From Leptoclinus maculatus (Eukaryota; Chordata; Actinopteri; Perciformes; Stichaeidae), in NCBI GenBank assembly GCA_032191485.1, contig JAVDOI010000012.1, forward strand, positions 19,544,485-19,608,484: DNA of 64,000 nt, written 5' to 3'. Of the stretch, positions 52,883 through 64,000 are shown in pieces. Numbering within the stretch: the stretch's first letter is position 1; each line of letters starts with the position of its first letter. Both the position numbers and the translations under genes were made by a program. The notes under the pieces are model-generated. The model saw nothing but the letters and a program-made list of their open reading frames with translations. It made no database searches and was not told the DNA's origin.

Positions 52883-53176
52883 TTGCATTTAGAATTTTGT
52901 GTCAGAAGTGCTGTGCCAGCTGCACACACAGGAGAACGAGGGCCAGCGAAACCACAGTCAATCCCATTGTGACAATCCAAAGTATCCCTCAGTCCTGCAT
53001 TGAGACTTACGGACCCTTTGCGTGTGCCATGCAAGTCCCATTCAAAAAGTCTCTCTCAGGATGTAAAACACATCTCAAACATGTCTTTGTTTGTCCATGC
53101 AGATGTCCAGCGTGACATGCACAAGGTAACAAGGTCCTTTCTCCTCCTGCGTACCGATGTCAGATTCAGGTTAAGG
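52883..53176. other. Intron 6 noncoding DNA
   Basis: No feature recognised. Confidence 0.4.
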
Positions 53177-53984
53177 CAGTGGCGGGCCGTGCATTTAATA
53201 CCTGGGCCTTCACTGCTGTCCTGCAGCTGAAACACAGCTACGGTTATTATTTGTTTTGTGTAAAAATGAAGCCAACACCTGTAAATACACTAACTTCAGA
53301 GAATACGCCGAGAGTGCGTCTCCTCTCTTCTCTGACTGCAGCTGCGACTGCAGCTGCGACTGCTGCGCGAGGCTTCTGTGAGAGTACCCGCCTGTGAGTG
53401 CTTTTGGGTGGCGGAGGGGCTCACGGCAGCACCCGCTGCTCGTTCACGGCAGTAACTGTAGAGCGGTAGTGCTTTAACGTCATCGAGTCAGATCTAAAAA
53501 CAAACGCATTTAACTTACCAGAGCTGCTGTTCACTATTTAAAGACAAAGTCCATCCTTCTTTCTTTGTTAATAAAGAGTTTAATCTCACGGTTGTTCAGT
53601 ACATCCGTGCGTTTTAGTTCCAGTAAGAAGTCCTTCTCGATTCATGGACGGCAGTGAAGACAGTCGAGCCTCCCCAGTTGTATTTCCTGAATACGTTTTA
53701 ATGCGTTTGAGGGCTGAAAATGTCCGCTCGGCAGAGGCAGCAGATATTGGGATTGTCACCGGCCAACATGTCAGGCTAGCCCACTGACCAATCACGTATG
53801 GCTAGGCCAGCTAGCAGGCTCTGGCACGTCAAAGAATACGCCCAACATGTCAAACTAAAGACATTCACTTAAACTGCAAAGGGATTCACTTGTGAGTCTG
53901 CAGGCCTCGGGCCTCTCTTCTTACCTAGAGACACAGAGGTGAAATCTGATTGGATAAAAGCTCTACTTAAAACAAGCTGCACTG
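53177..53984 (-). mobile_element. hAT element 2, copy B (internally deleted)
   Basis: Starts CAGTGGCGGGCCGTGC and shares its internal blocks with copy A, ending ...AAAACAAGCTGCACTG. It keeps the transposase C-terminus that copy A lacks, and lacks the N-terminus that copy A keeps. It contains a short CTGCAGCTGCGA tandem near 53335-53360. No target duplication seen. Confidence 0.75.
53586..53795 (-). pseudogene. hAT element 2 transposase, C-terminal dimerisation domain remnant
   Basis: Encodes TIPISAASAERTFSALKRIK and TYSGNTTGEARLSSL. This is the conserved hAT C-terminal dimerisation motif (ASAER-FS-LK-IKT, then RLSSL). The ORF is only 69 codons, and the RNase-H-like catalytic domain is absent upstream. 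Confidence 0.85.
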
Positions 53985-54036
53985 CTGCTGTTAACGTTGT
54001 GAAATGGTGATGTTAACATTTTAACACATGGTTAAC

Positions 54037-54640
54037 CTCGAGTCCTCACTAAGACCAAGAAAGTGGATCACATCACTCCAGTTCTGAGGTCTTTGCACTG
54101 GCTTCCTGTCCAACAAAGAATTGACTTTAAAATCCTGCTGTTGGTTTATAAAGCACTGAACGGTTTAGGGCCAAAATACATCTCTGATCTGCTGCTACCT
54201 TATGAACCATCCCGACCCCTTAGGTCGTCTGGGACCGGTCTACTTTCTGTTCCCAGAGTCACAACTAAACATGGAGAAGCAGCGTTCAGTTTTTCTGCCC
54301 CAAATATCTGGAACAAAGTCCCAGAAAGCTGCAGGTCTGCTGAGACCCTCAGCTCCTTTAAATCAAGACTGAAGACTTTTCTGTTTGCTGCCTTTAATTG
54401 AACCAGATTCAAGGATATTAATCAATCTCCTGCATTTCTGCATTTTACTACTGTATTTTATTTCTTACACTGCTTTTTAGTGTTTTAATGACTGTTTTTA
54501 ATGTTCAATGAATGTTCTTAATTGTTTTTAAATCTCCTTTTCTTATGCCTTATGTTTTGATGCTTTTAATGGTTTTATGTGAAGCACTTTGAATTACCTT
54601 GTTGTTGAAATGTGCTATACAAATAAACTTGCCTTGCCTT
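54037..54640 (+). mobile_element. L2-type LINE 3' fragment inserted in the 42-bp array
   Basis: About 600 bp holding the end of the LINE polyprotein, a 3'UTR with GTGAAGCACTTTGAATTACC and ATACAAATAAACTTGCC, and a CTTGCCTTGCCTTG tandem tail. The array is interrupted after GGTTAAC and resumes at TGAAAC, so the fragment landed within a unit. It differs from the LINE at 4085, so two LINE families are present. Confidence 0.85.
54063..54401 (+). pseudogene. LINE polyprotein C-terminus
   Basis: Encodes HITPVLRSLHWLPVQQRIDF KILLLVYKALNGLGP, SDLLLPYEPSRPLRSS and SFKSRLKTFLF, the conserved C-terminal segment of L2-type LINE reverse transcriptases. Open for 112 codons, but no catalytic motifs are present. 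Confidence 0.85.
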
Positions 54641-55190
54641 GTGAAACAAGGGTAGTTAAAGTTGTAACACATGATTAAAGTCGTGAAACTGTGGCCGTTA
54701 CATTGTAACACCTGGTTAACGTTGTGAAACAACGGCATTTAATCTTGTAACACATGGTTAACATCGTGAAATGAGGGTGGTTAACGTTGTAAAACAGTGC
54801 CGATTAACAATGTAACACATCATTAATGTTGTAAAATGGTGGTGGTTAATGTTGTAACACATGGTTAACGTTGTGAAACGGTGGTAGTTAATAATGTAAC
54901 ACATGGTTAACGTTGTGAAACAGTGGCGGTTAATAATGTAACACATGGTTAACGTTGTGAAACGGTGGTGGTTAATAATGTAACACATGGTTAACGTTGT
55001 GAAACGGTGGTGGTTAATAATGTAACACATGGTTAACGTTGTGAAACGGTGGCGGTTAATAATGTAACACATGGTTAACGTTGTGAAACGGTGGCGGTTA
55101 ATAATGTAACACATGGTTAACGTTGTGAAACGGTGGTGGTTAATAATGTAACACATGGTTAACGTTGTGAAACGGTGGCGGTTAGGTTTC

Positions 55191-56389
55191 GTCAACAAAA
55201 CCTTAACAAAAAAAGTTAAGGTTAGAAAAAACATCACAGTTTGGCTTAAAATAAGTACACTTGTCACGTAACTTAAGATACAGACGACTCAGTGGCGTAG
55301 CGTCACATGACATTACGCGTCAGTAAAAATCCCTCAACTTTAGGACATGGACGCCAGTCCCCTAAGTAAAAGTCCTGTGTTTGTTTGTCCCATCCACCAG
55401 CGCCCCCACCAGCCCTTAGCGGACGTTCTCGCTTTATATACTACATCAGTTGCTCTGAGTGCCAGTGCGTCTCAAAGGATGCCTTGCATTGTATTTGATG
55501 CCCCGGGAGTGGGACCAGGCTGACATGCTGGTAGACAATGCAGAATTCAAAATATATCAACAATCATCTTTGAAAATATTTATTGAGGAAGGTCATATAG
55601 GAAACCTAATACGTGAGTAACACTTAATGAAGACATGCTTGTTTACAAGAAAACTCCATAGGAAACTTTAAAGGTTTCAGTGGTGGTGTGCTGGAGGGGG
55701 AGCATTGCAGCACATTGATCTGATAATGAGGATATCGTGCTTATACTTTTTGGCAAGGAGTTCATAATTGGTTCAAGAGGGGCCTTGGAAAAAGAGCTAC
55801 AAACAGATAACTGATTTGGGAGTAACAGAGATAAGAGGGGAGTTGCACTGACTGAATAAAATGCATAATCAATGAGTTTAGTGGTTAGGGGCTAAGCACA
55901 GGGAGAATGTGGAATAAGCTGTTTTAAAGACGAAATCCAAGGTGAGCTGACCTTCCCGGTTGATGTTTTGCTAGAGCTTCATTAGTGAGACTGGTAGTAG
56001 CAGTAAAGTCATCCAACCATACATTTTTGCAACTTGATGCCGGAGATGATCACTGAATATTGAGAGGAAGAAATTAGCTTTCTTTTAGCTAGAGTATCTG
56101 GTGATGGTGTTTGATCAGCTACAGATATTGTGTGGGGATTTTTTCTATATATTGGGGGGGGGGGGGGGGGGCAGGCATGACCTCCTCTCCCTCGCGGCAA
56201 TTACACACCTGTTGATTTTAAAATCCTACTTATTAGGATTACTTATTCATATTTTTTGAAATGTTTTTCATAGTTGTTTTTTTTCAATCCTTGAAATTTG
56301 AGAAATCTTTCTGGTATTCTTTTCCCCGTAATGCGCTTTGTAACTTTGTCAAAATGTGTTATTTTAACTGTACGTAGTTATTTTAAGTC
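55191..56389. other. Intron 6 noncoding DNA
   Basis: No gene. A G run of about 18 lies at 56154-56171. 55191-55300 resembles family D sequence (TTTGGCTTAAAATAAGTACA). Confidence 0.4.
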
Positions 56390-56450
56390 CAACCATAATT
56401 TTTTTCCATAACCTAACTAAGTGGTTTTGTAGCCTAAACCTAACTTTCGT
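56390..56450 (+). repeat. Repeat family D fragment
   Basis: CATAACCTAACTAAGTGGTT followed by GTAGCCTAAACCTAAC. Confidence 0.5.
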
Positions 56451-59400
56451 TTTTAATGTTATGTCGTCCTGAAGAAAAAAAGTTGTTCCGAGCGACACGA
56501 AAAATAAGGACAATTCGTGTCCCCTGTAGACAAAACAAATAGATTGCATTTCGTGACTATTTCATATATAATATTAAATTTTTCGTGTATTCTCCTACAC
56601 GAGTGACACAAGCAAGCATTGTGTTAGGGCCATAACTTTTGAACACAGAGAGAAATCACCCCCCTCCCTGCAGCCATGTGCTCTCAATCGCCTCCAAACA
56701 GAACAGCAGGTTTAAGTCAAAATCTTAATGGATTTATTATCCAACAAACATAAAAACAGCTACAAACTGAATCAAACTATTAATAACAAAACAAACATAT
56801 AAATTCCATGAAATGTGAGATCCAATCCGAGGCAGCCAGGAGGATGGCATGCCTCCTCGCTGGCCAGCAGAAGATCTGATCTTCTCCAGAGTTTCAAACC
56901 CTTTCCCCCCTTGGAAAGGTATCACACTCCATATCGATCAGCTAAATGATTGGCTGAAACCCAATAAGCCCATCCTTGGCTCTTGACCTATTGTTCTACC
57001 CCAACACCTTAAGCAGCCATTTTCCAACCCCCACTCCAGCACATTCCTCAACCTCCTCTCACAGACACTTAATGCATGAAATGACCAGACTCCTACAAGT
57101 AAATATACTGTATCACATACTATCCATAATTTGGAGCGCTTCAAAACTTAAATTCCTCACAGTTGCACAAGCTCCTTCAGGGCAGAACCTGTTCATGCAA
57201 CAGAAAAGATTGTAGTTTGCAGGAAGTCTGATTCTTACGTAAAATAACTATGTTTGCTACTTAACTGATGTAGGTGGCGTTAGTTAAGTACATATGCTTG
57301 GTAACAAAAGTGAGGTATAACAACAGGAACAGGCTGTTTTTAACTTCAGGTCAGGAAATTTGTATTGCTGTCATACCTGCATCCACAAAGGAGCAGAGGA
57401 AATAATCTCTCACCGCACCGAGCTAATCAGTGAAATCACATTCTGCATTGTTTGGTCAGAATGAAATATTTGCACACTGAGCCTTCCATGTTTGATCACG
57501 CCTGAGTCACAGATCCTGGCCTGAGAAATTACTGTTGGGTAGCTTCCCAGAAAGAAAAAAGGCCAATACGCCCATGCATGGCACTCCGTGAACCTTTCAA
57601 ATGGTAGCTGGGACCCCGAGGTTAACCAATGCTCTGTCAAGAGACTACACTTCATTTTACTTCATTAATAGCAGATGGCGGCTCAGCCTGTGTTTCCCGT
57701 GAGCTGTTTACAGCTCATGAAATAGCTCACAGCTGCCCCACTTTGATGGTATTTTGCATATGTAGCCCAGAGTAGCTAAATCAGCAGTAAAAACTAAAAT
57801 CTATTGATATAGACAGAATCATATAATACACATGTTTATGTTCTAGATAGTTTAACAAATGCAAAGACAATGTTTTGTTAACAAGCTTGACAAATAGCCA
57901 ATAAGTCTATGTTTACTTTCACTTCAGCCAATACAATGCTTTAGCCCACCTCCCGATTGTCCACTGACTGGTCACATTAGGTAAAGGTCAAAGGGCAAAG
58001 TGCCAGTCGTAGCTGAATCTTTGATAAGTGCAGAGCGTTACCATTGAAGTGGTAAGAAACTTAGCGAAACAATGGAGAAACTAATTTAAGGTAATGTTGT
58101 GTTGACATGTGTTAATTCATACTTAATGTTGGCATTATAATACCACAGTGTGGAGTCGGTGCACAGCAGCCTGACGCCATTTTCCAAGCTAATTTACCAC
58201 GTCATGATAGCTAACTAAAGAATATGTCCGCTAGCCGTGATGCTAATTTTCGCTATGGTCAACTCCATTGATTTATGCTCAAAACATTAGCTATCAAAAA
58301 GTCCGCTAGCTGCAGCGCTATTAAATATCATGTAAAATCACATTTGATAATGCTAAAAGTGTTAGCAACATAAATACAAGATAAAAGGGTTTAAGATTAA
58401 AAAAAACTGCTGATAAGCAGACATTTTCTACCATGTTGGTGTACTAAAAAGATTGTTGTTCATTATGTTTGATGCACTCTTTGCACTATTTGTGTCAATG
58501 ACTGTAGCTTAGCTGCTGGCTAAGATGTAGCTTGTTAGTGAATTTCACTGTTAGTGTTATATATTTTTGAGAATTTAATATTTTACAAGATGCAGCAGTG
58601 ACTACATTTAGCTTGTTATTGGTGTTTTCTATTATGTACTTCACTGCAATTGAGTTTTTGCTAAAAGTAGTAGCCCTCTAAACTACTATTATTTTGGTTG
58701 GTTTGGGATGAAAATTGTTTTTGTGAGATCATAGTTAACTGCCTACGTTGAACAACAGAAGTGTAAAGTTGATTTCATAAGCTTTACTCTATGGACAGGA
58801 ATGCTCATAGAATCAGCATAAAGGTCATTATTCATAGGTCAGGGGTCAGCAGTAAGAAGGCTGTGAATTAAAGAATACCTCTGTCAAGTGCGCTAGGATT
58901 GAACTGTATACACACATACAGCTCTGGAGACAGATGAACATACATGCCTTTCTTCATACCGGTCCCAGGAGTAAGAACTGTGACTCTTAGCAAGACTTCA
59001 AAAATATACCCGGGTATTTATTGTTTTCTTTTATGTGCGCACAGTTTGTTATTTTTTTTTTTTTGTTTTGTAGTTGAGTCTGTGTAGAAACCTACATTGT
59101 AACTTGAACTTACCTTGGGTCCCACCTACTTATTATCGGTAACTGTGCAGTCAAAAATCTACAGTTGTGTCCTGTGTTCTGTTTCACTATATTCACCATT
59201 CTCTTTGGCTCCAGCCGTTCTTCTGAGTCTGGTCCAATCTATACAGTTACCTTTATTGTAATATTTCACACTGTATGTAGTGGTAACGCATAATACACAT
59301 AGGTATTGTGGAAGATTTTGCTGGCGGGCAGCGTGAGAGAGAGTTTTGTGTCTACATTCTTCTTCATCGTGACTGAGATGCGGCTGAAATATTCCGGGTT

Positions 59401-62400
59401 AGTGGACGGCGGCTCTGCCTCCTGGCTTTGCCTCTGCTCCCCCCTCCCCCTTTTCTAAAAAGTGGAATTTGGGTACCGCTGTGGCACAAGGCAGCAGATG
59501 AAAATGAGACAAAATTACTCCCCAAAAGGCACAAAGAGGGCCGCTATGAAAGAGAATAATTACTTATAATGAAAATTGCAAGACAATTTTATTCAGTCTT
59601 GCTCTCATACTCGTGAGATTATTCAAATCAAGCTGAACTGAATTACAAATCGACATTGAGATGGCGTGCGCTGCACAGTTGTTTAATGCCGTAACGTGTG
59701 CTGTGTCCATGAATTCAAAGCAAATATTCCTATTTTACAGAAATGTGCACATTTATTTATTTATATATTGATGTGTTTATGTGTGTTTAAGAAGGAAGAG
59801 GAGTCTGGATATCAAAGACGAGACACATTGTGAGCGTGCATAACAATTTGACTTAGCTGTCACTGGAGCTGTCAGCTGTGAAAACAAATGGATGTCTCAC
59901 AATTCCCTTTTAAAAAGCACACATGCTTCTAGTTTTTCTCTGTTCTTTGAGCTTAAGTTTTGATGGCAGATGTTGTGCCCGCTGAGTAAAAAACAATGGT
60001 GATGGAAAGCACAAAGAGTTCAGGGACACAAACGACTAGTTTATGATGACAAGACGCTGTAGTCACGCCGTTACATGAAACTGCTTTAGATCAGTGCCAA
60101 CTCAAAGACCTCATCCACATTGTCGAAATCATCTAACTATTCAGCCATGACATTGAGAATCCTTTAAATAACACTGAGCTACGCTTTCTGGACTATTAAC
60201 ACAACAAACTCTGCCCGGCTGGCAGTTGCATTTCCACTGTTGTCTCAGCAAGACACTAAGCCGATAATACAAATCTGAGCCTGTCAGTGGCAAAAACAAG
60301 CACTTCACATGGACATACATTGACGGTGCCAAATTGCCCCGATATGATTACATTCGGTTGCCATCTACAGCTCTAGTGAGCTTTAGATTACGGTGCATAT
60401 ATTACAGTGTACTTATTTACTGGGTATCAATAAAACACCTACTGGTAAATTTGGGGTAACAGTGTTGATAATGCAATAAAACGGGTTTGGGGTTGAAAAG
60501 TTAAAAAAATGTAAATCCCAGAAAATAGAAGCATCCAGATGGTAACATTAGCGCAAAGTTAAGGACTTCAAAGCTTTGTTTTCTTCTTAAATGCTAGCTA
60601 ACCAAAGAGCTACGTTACCATGTAGCCCACACTGTCACTAACTGCACTTCCTGAAGAATCATTTTGACATTTTTGGAAATAAATAGCCAAGATTCCTAGA
60701 GACAAGCAGACAGAAGGGTCTACAATATTTGTATTAAGGATATATCCAGGATGTCAAACTGACTCAGCAGTGAAAACAGGCTAAAAAGATGAAAGCTAAA
60801 GCTACAGATCACAGTGTAAAAGAGAACCACCACATCACCTGGAGACCAAGACGGACGACAATGAAATTAGGGAACAACACTGTTCCTGTAAATGTGTAGG
60901 TCTTTAGTGACTGTTACTATCATAAAAATACATTCAGTCAACCTTCAGTAGCTAGCGTAGCATAGAAGTGCTACCGCTAGTTAATGATGTGCTAACGTAC
61001 TCTGCTAATGTTAGCTCATCAGGTTTTTAACGTGACGCTAGAAAACTAGTATCATTATTACACAACGTTCTACCATGACAATGGCTCCAAATCCACAAAA
61101 CAAAGCTGGTCAATGCTACGCTATGATTGGCCAGTCTGCGTTTGAGTCTAAGCATGCCCACGCAGTCCTGACAAGTTGTCTGATCAGTCAGATTAACTGA
61201 AAACACCTGTGTGGGTGTTCAGAGGCTTGAAGATAAACTAACGAGTGCGGCCGTGAGTCTGTCAATCACTAGTCTTAGAAGCATCAATTTAAGAAATCAA
61301 AGATATCTTGTCTTAGATACTCAGTGCTCAGATGTCGGAGCCTGGCACCAGCACATGAAAGTGACAACAAGTGTTCTAGTGCTAAGTTTCTATTTTCGTT
61401 CCAGCCCATCTTATGGAAACCCACCTAATATATGTATATTACTGTGACGTATCAAAAGTTTAAGTAACTTATGTTCTGTTGAGTGTGCAACTGTTGCTAA
61501 CATGTCAAAGGCTGCATTTCACATTACTCATCTGTCTGTCAAGCCTCTTTTTCATTCTTGTGTTATTTCTTTTTCTTCCTCTCTCTCACCTCCCTTCTCC
61601 TCCTCCTAGTCCTTCATCTCTTTAACCTCATCTTTCATTTTCGTAAAGTATGATGAGGCAGCAGCGAAGCTCGGCCCTTTTGTGCCCCAACTGTCACAAA
61701 GCCCCTTGTTCCTTTTCTCTCGCTCCCAATCCGTTCCTCCTTTCCTTTTCCACTCAGTCTACTCTTTAAGGTTCAGTGAATTCTTCTTTGACCGCAGTCA
61801 GTTTTTGCGGCTCAGGACTTGAAATTAATTTGAGTTTAAATGGGAGGGAAACAAAAGAAAAGGGGAAAAACACAACCTTTACAAGCTTTAACCTTGAATA
61901 CATCGTAGAAAAAAGACTGAGGGTGTGATGGAAGGGATGCAGACATTTTTGTTCTTGTGTGTGAGTCATTCCTCTGATTTGGGACATTAGTAATATTGAA
62001 TATTGCATACCAAAACAATATGGTCTAATAAGATTAAATGCAGTTCTACATTTTAAAAAATCACACCAACTGCTACTTTTGAAAGGATTCCAGCTTTAAC
62101 ATGTCCCTCTATTACATCACTCGTTTTATTTGATTGTATCCTGCTCAATAAAGCCACTTGATTTGATTAAAACCAAATTCTTTCCTTTGTTTTTCATTAA
62201 ACCTCCAATAGAGGTGAAACTCTGAATCACTTCAGAGACCTTATTTGTTTCCTTTATGTATCATTAAAACTACTTGGAGTTTTTGTAAATGGAGGTTTTG
62301 TAAGCCGGTCCCGTTTTGTTCTGTATCTCTTACACAAGCACGTCCACGAGCATGCAGGCAACACATTCCTGCTTCCTTAATGCAGTAGGCCCTTTTACAG

Positions 62401-62424
62401 CAGACATTTGACCTTGTTCTAGTG
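56451..62424. other. Long noncoding stretch
   Basis: I found no exon, RNA gene or bounded transposon. 59480-59760 is complex unique-looking sequence and could hold a conserved element. The next copine exon (a GKKCGT-coding block) was searched for by eye and not seen. Confidence 0.4.
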
Positions 62425-62720
62425 CTGTGTTAACACCAAACGCAAAGCCTCCAGCGAGTGACGCAAATAAATGCAAACGACACCGCGGTGGAACTCACTC
62501 CAGAGAGAAGGAGGGGCTTACCTCCATGTAGATATGGACAACAGACGGTTTAGAGCATTTCTTTCCATCATGTATCATGGGTGAAATAACCACTATTGCT
62601 GCTTTGCACATGTTGTGGAAGTCCCAGATACATCGGAAAAAAACAAACAACGAACGCCGTCGTGCAACTGGCCTCGGTACCTGGCGTGCTATGCTAGAGT
62701 TCACATGGATCGACACATAA
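62425..62720. mobile_element. Harbinger-like MITE remnant
   Basis: GTGTTAACACCAAACGCAAAG at left and GTTGTGGAAGTCCCAGATAC with AAACAACGAACGCCGTCGTG match the left half of the element at 30108-31084. The right end is missing. Confidence 0.55.
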
Positions 62721-62962
62721 ACTGGTTGTTATGATTAGAAACCTTGTCTAATGAAATGATATTCACTCTGATTGCTTTATTGTTTGGAAAGTCTCATACA
62801 TGTCATTGACTAAAAGAAAGAAAGCAACGAGTTAACGTTAACTAGTAGCTCACATATTATGTGAACCATTCAGACTAGCTTGGGTCCATGTTTACTTCCT
62901 GTCAACAGGAAACAAACTGGGACACAATTAGAATGTGTAGGTTTACAACTGTGAATGGTCTA

Positions 62963-63460
62963 CAGCAGAGGTCTTCAACAGGGGGTCCGCGACCCCTAGG
63001 GGGTCTGCGGAGGTACTGCAGGGGGGTCGTGACATTTTTGGTTGATTAGACAATTTTTTATATTTTTTTTATATTTTTTTCCCACAGATTTAAATGTCTT
63101 TAAATACACATTGACATGAATCCAACATATTGTAGTGAATGGATAAATGGAGGCAGAAGATGTTATCTTTCAGTCAGAAATGCACACATTCAGCGACCGG
63201 TTCACTCACAGCGCGAGACTAGACTGGACCTGTCCCACCAAGCCTCCTGCACACAAAGAGGAGCACGAATCCTTGTGCAATCATTTTTGCAAGATATTCC
63301 TGGCTAAAACACTGCAGCTCCTATCCACAACAGCCAACTACTGAGGCCAGTATATTATTATGCCAAGTGTATGGACATTGTTATGAGCAAAAATGGATCG
63401 TTTTGTAACTCGACAAAAAAACATGAATCTGAATTTATGCATGGCAGTGGCACTAATAGG
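62963..63460 (+). mobile_element. Possible hAT remnant
   Basis: CAGAGGTCTTCAACAGGGGG TCCGCGACCCC resembles the ends of Charlie-type hAT elements. The following sequence has no long ORF and no right end was found before the window end. Confidence 0.4.
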
Positions 63461-64000
63461 CCATCACTCATTTTTCGCCACATTCTAAGTTAAGAATTTA
63501 AGCCAGTTCAGTTAGCACCTTTGGCAATTTAACACTAAGGCTAGCTAATGTTACATTATATTCCGACGGGACCTAAGATCAAATGTTTACTGCACAGACG
63601 ACTGCTTTCGGCCGGTGGCACCTCTGCCCTCTTAATTGCTGCAAACAATTTCTGACGTCCGTTTACTTATTTAGGTATCAAATATGAAATATTTGGCTCT
63701 CCTGTTTTGTTGTCACATCCCCCTGCACAGCATAAAAAAGGCATGTTCAAGTCTGACAGTGGGCTTTTACCCGGAACCCAATATGCCGGTGGCAAACAGT
63801 AAACAAACGCCAGCTGCACAGCTATCTACATTACATAGGGTTGCTTTAAAATTCATTACTTAAATACGTAAATATCCTACTTCTTACACCAACTCAGCAC
63901 ACCGTCTGTTTGACATGCTGGACTGGAAAGATTAAAATCTGTACGCGGGGTGCCCCTCCATTGTTACCACCTCTGAGGTGCCCTTAAGCAAGGCACTATA
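63461..64000. other. Noncoding DNA to window end
   Basis: No gene. The last 35 bases (GAGGTGCCCTTAAGCAAGGC) resemble the body of a tRNA-derived SINE cut by the window edge. Confidence 0.4.

Larger units (their letters stand above)
53985..55190. repeat. Minisatellite array, 42-bp unit, interrupted by a LINE end
   Basis: Units of the form GGTTAACGTTGTGAAACGGT GGCGGTTAATAATGTAACACAT. About 10 well-matched copies occur at 54770-55185, degenerate ones at 54641-54770, and one or two left of the LINE fragment at 53988-54036. Most units carry GTTAAC. The 169-codon minus-strand ORF here is only the array read in frame (42 is a multiple of 3). Confidence 0.93.

Noticed and set aside
53985..55190. CRISPR-like repeat-spacer array
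   Set aside because: Units are contiguous tandem repeats without unique spacers, in a vertebrate genome.
54758..55267. 169-codon minus-strand ORF with a 14-residue repeat
   Set aside because: Arises because the 42-bp minisatellite unit is divisible by three; no start context or homology.
55510..55616. Exon-like segment ending in CGTGAGTAA after a CAG
   Set aside because: A donor-like site exists, but the ~40-codon reading has no match to copine or any family I know and does not fit the phase after exon 6.

Overview
The window looks like nuclear DNA from a teleost (ray-finned) fish. It has vertebrate GT-AG introns, long CA/TA/CT microsatellites, and a dense mix of fish-type transposons: an L2/CR1-group LINE, tRNA-derived SINEs, a Tc1 element with long inverted termini, several hAT elements and Harbinger-like MITEs. 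Nothing prokaryotic, viral or CRISPR-like was seen.

One cellular gene is supported: the 5' part of a copine (Ca2+-dependent phospholipid-binding protein) on the + strand. Six coding exons join in phase (8498-8577, 10718-10758, 29913-29959, 33483-33586, 35665-35704, 37027-37103). They encode about 129 residues: the start, all of the first C2 domain and the beginning of the linker. The protein belongs to the CPNE5/8/9 group. Several residues point to CPNE9, while the extreme N-terminus is also CPNE5-like. The second C2 domain and the vWA domain were not found, so intron 6 appears to run beyond the window end (over 26.9 kb).

Layout: 1-8.1 kb is upstream DNA with microsatellites and a 2.4-kb 5'-truncated LINE nested in an older repeat. 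At 8.1-8.6 kb lie the copine 5'UTR and first coding exon, flanked by two oppositely oriented copies of one ~650-bp repeat. Intron 2 (10.8-29.9 kb) carries dispersed repeats, a SINE, a small MITE and a CpG-rich patch. Introns 3-5 (30-37 kb) carry a Harbinger-like element split by a long CA tract and a ~570-bp inverted-repeat element. Intron 6 (37.1-64 kb) is mostly a transposon graveyard: two copies of a short hAT (one with a clean 8-bp target duplication), a Tc1 element, two remnants of a TTF-finger hAT, a nested third element, two minisatellites (27-bp and 42-bp units) and an L2 3' end inserted in the 42-bp array.

No new multi-gene system was found. The unusual material is structural: nested insertions, a perfect 31-bp foldback, a perfect 24-bp hairpin at the LINE 3' end, and two poly-C splice-acceptor tracts. 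Family names and copine paralogue calls come from remembered family features, not from a search.
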